Below, one piece after another: positions 58,262 to 64,000 of a stretch of 64,000 nucleotides of DNA. Source of the stretch: Pachyseris speciosa (lineage: Eukaryota; Cnidaria; Anthozoa; Scleractinia; Pachyseridae); the NCBI GenBank assembly GCA_016490735.1, contig JAEMWC010001416.1, forward strand, positions 47,501 to 111,500, given 5' to 3'. The stretch's first letter is position 1. Each line of letters opens with the position of its first letter. The notes beneath the pieces are model-generated. The model saw nothing but the letters and a program-made list of their open reading frames with translations. It was not told the DNA's origin and ran no database searches. The position numbers and the translations under genes were made by a program.

Positions 58262-58520
58262 CCTCATCCATTTCAAGTCAATTCAATTCAATTTTTATTG
58301 AAATTCACACAAATACAGTGTATTTGAGAAAGTTATATTATTACAGTAGTGTTACAAACATCAATACAATTCATTGTTACTAAGGATATCTAAGAAATGA
58401 AGAAGGAGAGGAAGAAAAGAGTGTTTAAATACTATGTTAGTTGTGTGGAGTTTGGGGCACCCAAATAGTTCTAAGAACTAACCGAGTGGGTGTCCCAAAA
58501 CAAATAATTCAAACAAAGGG
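58262..58520. other. Repeat-like stretch in the SAM-like gene intron
   Basis: Starts with (TCAAT)n and TTTTTATTGAAATTC, as in a reversed LINE 3' end. Near 58,460 there is a loose inverted pair GGGGCACCCAAATAG and GTGGGTGTCCCAAAA. The family is not identified. Confidence 0.3.
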
Positions 58521-59459
58521 AATACATTTACAATTACTTCCAAATTGGACTCTGGGAATGATAAATGCTGCCAATTTAAAATTCTTTTGTATGCATTTTA
58601 ATTAACCTCACTAAACTCGTTTGGAATTATCAACTCAAAACCGAGGCTAGTCAGGCTAGTTTTAATACTTACAAAAAAATTATAATTGGCAGCCATTAAT
58701 GGAAAGGGTCAAAACTATTCCTAATAAAGCACAAACAACCGTTCCATCTTAAACTTAAATAATTAAACGTTTCTCGAAACTAAAACAGACGTAACAAGAA
58801 GGTAAGAAAGGTGTAAAAACACAATCTGAGATACAAAACTTAAGTACGCCACAATCTTACGTCCAGGTAGCTGTGATACACAAGATGTAGAGGTAACAGT
58901 TCGTATAAATGAATTCTTACCTTTTCGTCTTTGAACTGCTGGCAAACGCCATCTTCAACCTTGCGTTTGTCTTTTAAAAAGTTGAAAATCTAAAGAGAAT
59001 GAAGCCAAGTAAAAGTTGTCATAGCTTAGACTTTTCTAATTTGTACGAATGACAGGAAAAAGTGTCAAAATACGTGGTCGACCTCCGGTGACAGTTCTTC
59101 TGGAGAATCCATGTTGTTTCTCGGCAATGCAACCTGGCCTTCCGTCTCATGTGGCCAAGCTAGGTAGCCAGGCAGCTAAGTCGCAAGAAAGTAGTGGATA
59201 GCCCAAATAAACTTTAGCTTAAACACAACAGCCATGTTCATTTTTGTTCGACCTCGTGCTACTAAAAACACGCGCGCGCTCATGGGAAACCTAACCCAGA
59301 AAACCTGGAGCGAGGCTGTTACCGGAAGTGACCGCTCCATCCTCCCCCCCAGTGAGTTTACGGAGAACAAGCCCCTCTAAGAACAGTTCCTAGGTTCAAC
59401 ATAACAACAACAATATGCAGTTTCTAAGTAAAAATGTCTTAAGTGTTTGGTGTCCTCAT

Positions 59460-62288
59460 AAGAGCTCTACTGTTCATTCTATTAAGCAGACGCTTCCAAC
59501 AAGCACAACTTAGCAGCTGGGCGCATCAAGATTCCATTTGGAGTCTTCACCTCCGCCATACGCACTCTGTCATCACTCCCTGAGAAAGTCTTGACAATCC
59601 GTCCCAGAGGCAATGCGAGCGAGGAGCATCATCATTCTTCAAATGATCAGATCCCCTACTTGTAAATTCCTCTGTTCTTTATGGACCGCGCGGGTGGTTA
59701 GGCAAGTAAAGATGCATCCCCATCTTTTCTCAGTGCTTCTTCCCTTCTTAACATTCATAGGACCAAAATAGTCCACTCCAGTGTTTGTAAACGGAGGCTC
59801 AAAACATGCAAGTCGCTCTCTAGGCAAGTCCGCCATGACAGGCACTTTAGGCTCGGTTCTCCTCTTCCTACAGTACAGGCAATCATTAACGATCTTCCTA
59901 GCAAGTGGTTTTCCTTGGGGAATCCAGAACTGCTGACGCACAAGGGCTAGGGTATGTTCTCTCCCAACATGTAGATGCTTCTCATGAATGTCTCGTACCA
60001 CGAGTTTTGAAATTGGATGTGATGGGGGGAGAATCACTTGGTGCTTTGCCTCAAATGGTATGGGAGCTTTGTTGAGACGGCCTCCGACTCTGATAACTCC
60101 ACCTAGGAAAACAGGCTGCAGTGGGAGTAGTGAGCTGTTGTGGAGTAGTGCTCTGTTGGCTTGGAGATCTTCATAGTCTTCTTTGTACGACTCAATCTGT
60201 GCTAACTGGCATAAGGCTAGAGAGGCATCTTTAAGATCATCAGCACACAGAATTTTCCCTTGTCGCTCTGAGGGAGGACATTGCTTCTTCGCTTTACACT
60301 TTCACTTGAACTTGTACCTCATCCACCAAGCATACACGCGCACCAGCTTCCTCCAAGAAGAGTACCTCTCCCATGCGACCATACTCGCACTGGGTGTAGC
60401 GGACGTTGTCAGGACTGAAGCCTTCACTTCCAGCTCACCGTCGTCAAATTCTACTACCCTTCCGTTCCTTGGCCACTGGTATTCAGAAAGCATGAGGAAG
60501 GCGGGACCACTGATCCACCGACACGCAGGAGTCAACTCACACATTTCGATCCCTCTTGTGCAGTCATCGGCCACATTTATTTAGCCTGGCACATGGTGCC
60601 ACTCCTTAACGTCAGAGGTAAAGGCAATTTCAGCAACTCTGTGTGACACATAAACGCTGAATCTTCTGTGAGTGTTCCTAATGTAATGGAGCACAATCTC
60701 TGAGTCACTCCAGAGGTACGCATCATCAACTTCGAAGTAGATTTCTGCCAATATCTTCAACTTCAGCCTGACCGCTATCACTGCAGCTTGCAGTTCAAGG
60801 CGTGGTATTGTCAAGGTCTTGATCGGGGCTAGTCTTGTCTTACTCATGATGAAACTCACATTCACACGTCCATGACTAACCGTTCGGAAATAGGCTACGG
60901 CTCCATAAGCCATCTCTGAGGCGTCACAAAACACATGCAGCTGCACATCTTCGCATTCGTCACGGTGGAATCCATACCACCTGGGTACCGCAATAATCTG
61001 AGATGACTTCAAACCATCTTTCCAGCTTTGTCAGCTCTGAAGAATTTCATCAGGCAGCTCTTCATCCCAATCAATTTGACGCCTCCACAGCTCCTCTACG
61101 ATCAGCTTTGCCTTAATGACATATGGCGCAGCAAACCCAAGGGGATCAAACACACTACTTGTGGCACTCAATATTCCCCTCTTAGTGTCGGGGAAGCCAC
61201 TCTTCACTGGCTGCAGACATAGGAAATCATGGTCCGTGTACCACTTGACACCAAGAGCTCTTTCTTGTGGCAACTCATTACAATCAAGATCAACAGTGTT
61301 ACATGCGACTTCTGAGGAGGGGATCGCTGCCAGGACCTTTCGGCTGTTTGACATCCACTTTGTAATTCTGAAGCCTCCTGTTGCTAGGAGGTCAATTAGC
61401 TGCTTGGCTAAGTTGGCAGCTCCACTGGAATTTGGTTTTGAGGATAAAAGATCGTCCATGTAAAAGTTGCGCAGAACGGCGCGAACTGCTTCCTCACTGA
61501 AGTTCTCTGACTGATCAAGGGCAGTTCTTTGTAATGCATAGTTGGCACAACAGGGTGAGTCAACCGCGCCAAAAACATGCACTGTCATTTGGTACTCATC
61601 TGCAACATCAACGCAACGAGTCCCTGTCTTCTTCACAAACTCCGACCTGATGGAACATCTGCTCCACATCCGCCATGATACCAATCTTTCCACCTCTAAA
61701 TCGCAATAGGATTCCTATCAAATTATTTAGCAAGTCAGGACCAGTGAGCAGGTTGTCATTCAGGGAAACCTTGTCATACTTTGACGCCGCATCAAAAACC
61801 ACACGGACCTTCCCTGGTTTGTTGGCGTTTAGTACCGCATGGTGTGGGAGGTACCATGTCTTTGAAGTCGTTTTCTTTGACTCTTCAGGCGTCAATTTCT
61901 TAGCATGCCCTTCACTGATATAACTGTTAATCACGTCCCGGTACTTCCTTACCGGCTCTGGATTCTTCTTAAGTTTCCTTTCAGTAGAATGGAGACGCGA
62001 AACAGCCATAGCACGATTGTTGGGTAAACTTGGCTCCTCTTTCCACAACAATGCTGTTTTGTAGTGGCCTTCCTCCTTCACTGTGCTACTTTCTAATATC
62101 GACAGCGCTCTTCTGTCTTCAGCTGACATGCCAGAGTCAGAGGGGGCTTGCTTGGTAGCATAGGAGTCTATCTCCCAAAACCACTCAATTTGGTTCTGCA
62201 GTTGAGTTTCTTGATCAGTTACAAGGAAATTGGCATTGATTGCGTCACAGCATTTACTGTCGACATTTCCAAACAGGGTCCACCCCAA
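59460..62288 (-). pseudogene. BEL/Pao pol: reverse transcriptase, RNase H, integrase
   Basis: The RT starts in frame 61,608-62,288 (WYLPHHAV, KVRVVFDAASKY, GIMADVEQMFHQV with its catalytic Asp). It shifts frame at about 61,650 and reaches the metal-binding box NFYMDDLL (near 61,460). RNase H is 60,581-61,012 (HVFCDASEMAYGAV, LELQAAV, WSDSEIVL) and ends at a single TAA where the family reads on as NVADDCTRG. Further stops follow. The integrase zinc-binding part (IHEKHLHVGREHTLALVRQQFWIP, CLYCRKRR) is at 60,037-59,850. The core begins NTGVDYFGPMNV but jumps from TRAVH straight to the C-terminal KEQRNLQVGDL, so the rest of the DDE core is deleted. Confidence 0.85.
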
Positions 62289-63735
62289 GGGGGTTTTTTA
62301 CGGCAATGGGCTCATCCCATCGTCCTTGGCGAACGTCCAGGTGAATCAGTAAGTGAGCCATGTCCGATCCAACGAGAACTTTCACATCGCTACCATCAAG
62401 TTTAGGAAGGTCAATGTTCAACAAATGGTTCCATTGTTCAGTCACTCTTTCCTTCGACATCTTGACGGATGGGACATTGAGTCTGTCAATCACCCATGCT
62501 CCCTGTACAGAAATCGGTTGTGGATGGACTTTAGATGACAAGGAGAAACTCACTCGGCTTACATTCTGGATCTTGACATCAGAGCCAACTGTGTTTAGAC
62601 TAATCTGGTGGGTCTCACCATCAAGTCGCAGGTGGTCTGCTAAGTCCTTTCTGATTAAGGTCGAGTCGCTCCCGGCGTCAAGGGCAGCATATGTGTTGAC
62701 TACACCACGAGGACCATGGATTTGAACCGGCAGGACTTGCAGGAGGACCTTTCTCCTAGGCTGAACACTCACTTGATTGATGCTTCTCGGGACATCAGAT
62801 GGAACCGCCAGAGGAGAACTTGTAGTGGGTACCTGAGGCTGAGGATTCTCTTTTCGGAAGATTGGTGACTGAATGTTAGTGCTTTCGCTGTGAGCTAAAC
62901 TATGACTATGTGAGTCGCTTTGACGATCTTCATGCAGGAGCGTGTGATGAGGTCGGTTGCAATTCTCTCTGGGACAACGGTTGGTACTTGGGCATTCTTT
63001 CGATTGATGGTTTGCTTTAAGGCAATTAAAGCAAAGTCTATGCTCCCATACAACATGTTTCCTATCCTTCAAGGCTTTGGACTTGAAAACAGGACAAAGG
63101 GCAACACGGTGTCTGTCTGAACAAACAACACACTTCTGTTCACTAGGATGGGCTGATTTCCCACCCTCCTTGTTGTAGGGCTGGATTTGAACGGCTTTAG
63201 GAGGCTTGGTAGTCATAGCGAGAGAATGTAGCTTCAGATTTGACTTTGGTCTTGTACATGACTGCTTCTTGTACAACTCTTCACATATGAAATCTTCAAG
63301 TGGGTTGAATAGAGTGTCAACTCTTTTACAAAGCCACCTTTCAAATCCTATCAAGGTAGCCCTCTCAGTATGACCATCAATATGTTCGTACCATCTCACT
63401 CTGAGGTTAATGGGTAACCGCATAGTGGCCCTGCTTAGATACTCTGGTGTTAAAAGTATAGCGGACTGACCCATCTTGACGCACCAGGTGGTACAAACTT
63501 TCACTTGATAATAATAGTCACGCAATGCCTGTCTATCATGCGAAGTCACAACAGAGTTATCAAGCATGTTCTTTAAGTAGGCTGATGCCACACTGCTGGG
63601 GTTCCCAAACTGTCGTTTTAGTGTTTTAAGGGCTGTTGGATAACTATGGCCAGTCACACCCAGACTTTCCACTGCTTTCTTTGCTTCGCCGCTGAGATTT
63701 TGAAAGAGATATGACATTCGATCCGAGTCAGTCAG
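62254..63735 (-). pseudogene. BEL/Pao Gag and protease
   Basis: An open frame of about 490 codons once the unrelated Lys/Asn-rich start is set aside. Real homology begins at LTDSDRMSYLFQ (capsid-like region, SGEAKKAVESL). Zinc-binding clusters follow: CVVCSDRHRVALC, CFNCLKANHQSKEC (CCHC) and CPRENCNRPHH. The pepsin-like protease has AALDAGSDSTLI as its catalytic motif and VLVGSDMAHLL further on. A frameshift in an A/C run at about 62,285 separates NPLG from WTLFGNV, which are joined in intact elements. Confidence 0.85.
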
Positions 63736-64000
63736 TGTCGTCGTATTATTATTTTTTTTTATTTTATTATTATTTTTTTTAGAACTTTTAATGTAACAGC
63801 CATGTGACAGAAACAAATTACATGTACAAACCAATTACAAGAGCACGTTACACACACACAAAAAAAATTAAGAGTGGAGCAATTTGGTAATACACTCATA
63901 GAATTTTTAGATAATTACAAAATTGTCGCATATTTTCCAATAGATTGTCCGTCAGGGGAATAGGAAAAAAGACAAATTAAAGGCATTCAACCAAAGGAGT
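63736..64000 (-). repeat. AT-rich repeat end, probably a LINE 3' end
   Basis: A (TTA)n/T-run tract at 63,745-63,780 sits where BEL/Pao homology stops. The sequence beyond has no coding signal. On the minus strand it would be a 3' untranslated end followed by an A/TAA-rich tail, as for a LINE inserted into the BEL/Pao copy. Confidence 0.35.

Larger units (their letters stand above)
57293..59112 (-). pseudogene. SAM-like protein gene with a premature stop
   Basis: Three exons on the minus strand: 59,112-59,074 (MDSPEELSPEVDH), 58,989-58,921 (23 codons) and 57,771 onward. They join in phase 0 to give a SAM-like helical domain: FNFLKDKRK, QQFKDEKMDFTAV, DFQALGLVRRGDIL, LRSFV. A basic linker follows, then TAG at 57,499-57,501. 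The same frame continues past it with GWQHYSENEKRYVSVRL and KGGGTREI to a stop near 57,293. This is a segment found in uncharacterised invertebrate proteins next to SAM-like domains. That continuation suggests the TAG is a disabling mutation and not the true end. The donor of exon 1 could also be at GAG/gtcgac. Confidence 0.5.
59380..63735 (-). mobile_element. BEL/Pao retrotransposon, decayed and truncated
   Basis: Minus-strand gag, protease, RT, RNase H and integrase in the BEL/Pao order. The N-terminus of Gag is cut by AT-rich repeat DNA at about 63,740. LTRs could not be matched within the window. Confidence 0.85.

Noticed and set aside
1..64000. CRISPR array or bacterial contamination
   Set aside because: No regularly spaced repeats with unique spacers, no operon-like gene packing, and several genes have GT-AG introns.

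Overview
The window is animal nuclear DNA, most likely from an anthozoan cnidarian such as a stony coral. The reasons are short GT-AG introns, a TRIM-NHL gene, tRNA-derived SINEs, and many families of retrotransposons (DIRS-like, LINE, Gypsy, BEL/Pao) and small inverted-repeat DNA elements. The species assignment is inference. No bacterial-style operons or CRISPR arrays are present.

Layout. 1-914: minus-strand DIRS-like element (Gag-like zinc-knuckle protein and the start of its pol) running off the left edge. 1,990-3,525: a DNA element with about 135-bp terminal inverted repeats and a second inverted repeat inside. 4,360-9,815: LINE debris, mainly one L1/Tx1-like element (coiled-coil ORF1, endonuclease and reverse transcriptase ORF2) broken by stops, frameshifts and a palindromic MITE. 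10,758-24,735 (unit A) and 34,388-57,073 (unit B): two diverged copies of one segmental duplication, in direct orientation. Between them lie the FYVE zinc-finger exons (28,596-29,540) and several MITEs. 57,293-59,112: a minus-strand SAM-like gene, probably broken. 59,380-63,735: a decayed BEL/Pao retrotransposon, truncated at its 5' side by AT-rich repeat DNA.

The main result is the duplicated block. Each unit carried three coding parts in the same order: a small arginine-rich protein, IFT22 (RABL5, the Rab-like GTPase of intraflagellar transport complex B) and a single-exon TRIM-NHL protein. After duplication the two units decayed in opposite ways. IFT22 is intact in unit A (six exons, 188 residues). 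In unit B it has lost exons 1-2, has a stop in exon 3, and is split by a Gypsy retrotransposon and a SINE pair. TRIM-NHL is intact in unit B (683 residues). In unit A it has lost its start, a RING zinc ligand and its reading frame. Because the two copies align, each serves as the empty-site control for insertions in the other. This dates several insertions to after the duplication: a fold-back SINE-like element, a SINE dimer, the Gypsy element with a hAT-type MITE in its LTR, and a 2.7-kb inverted-repeat element.

Exon coordinates were read by eye from splice consensus, reading phase and comparison between units. Transcript evidence was not available.
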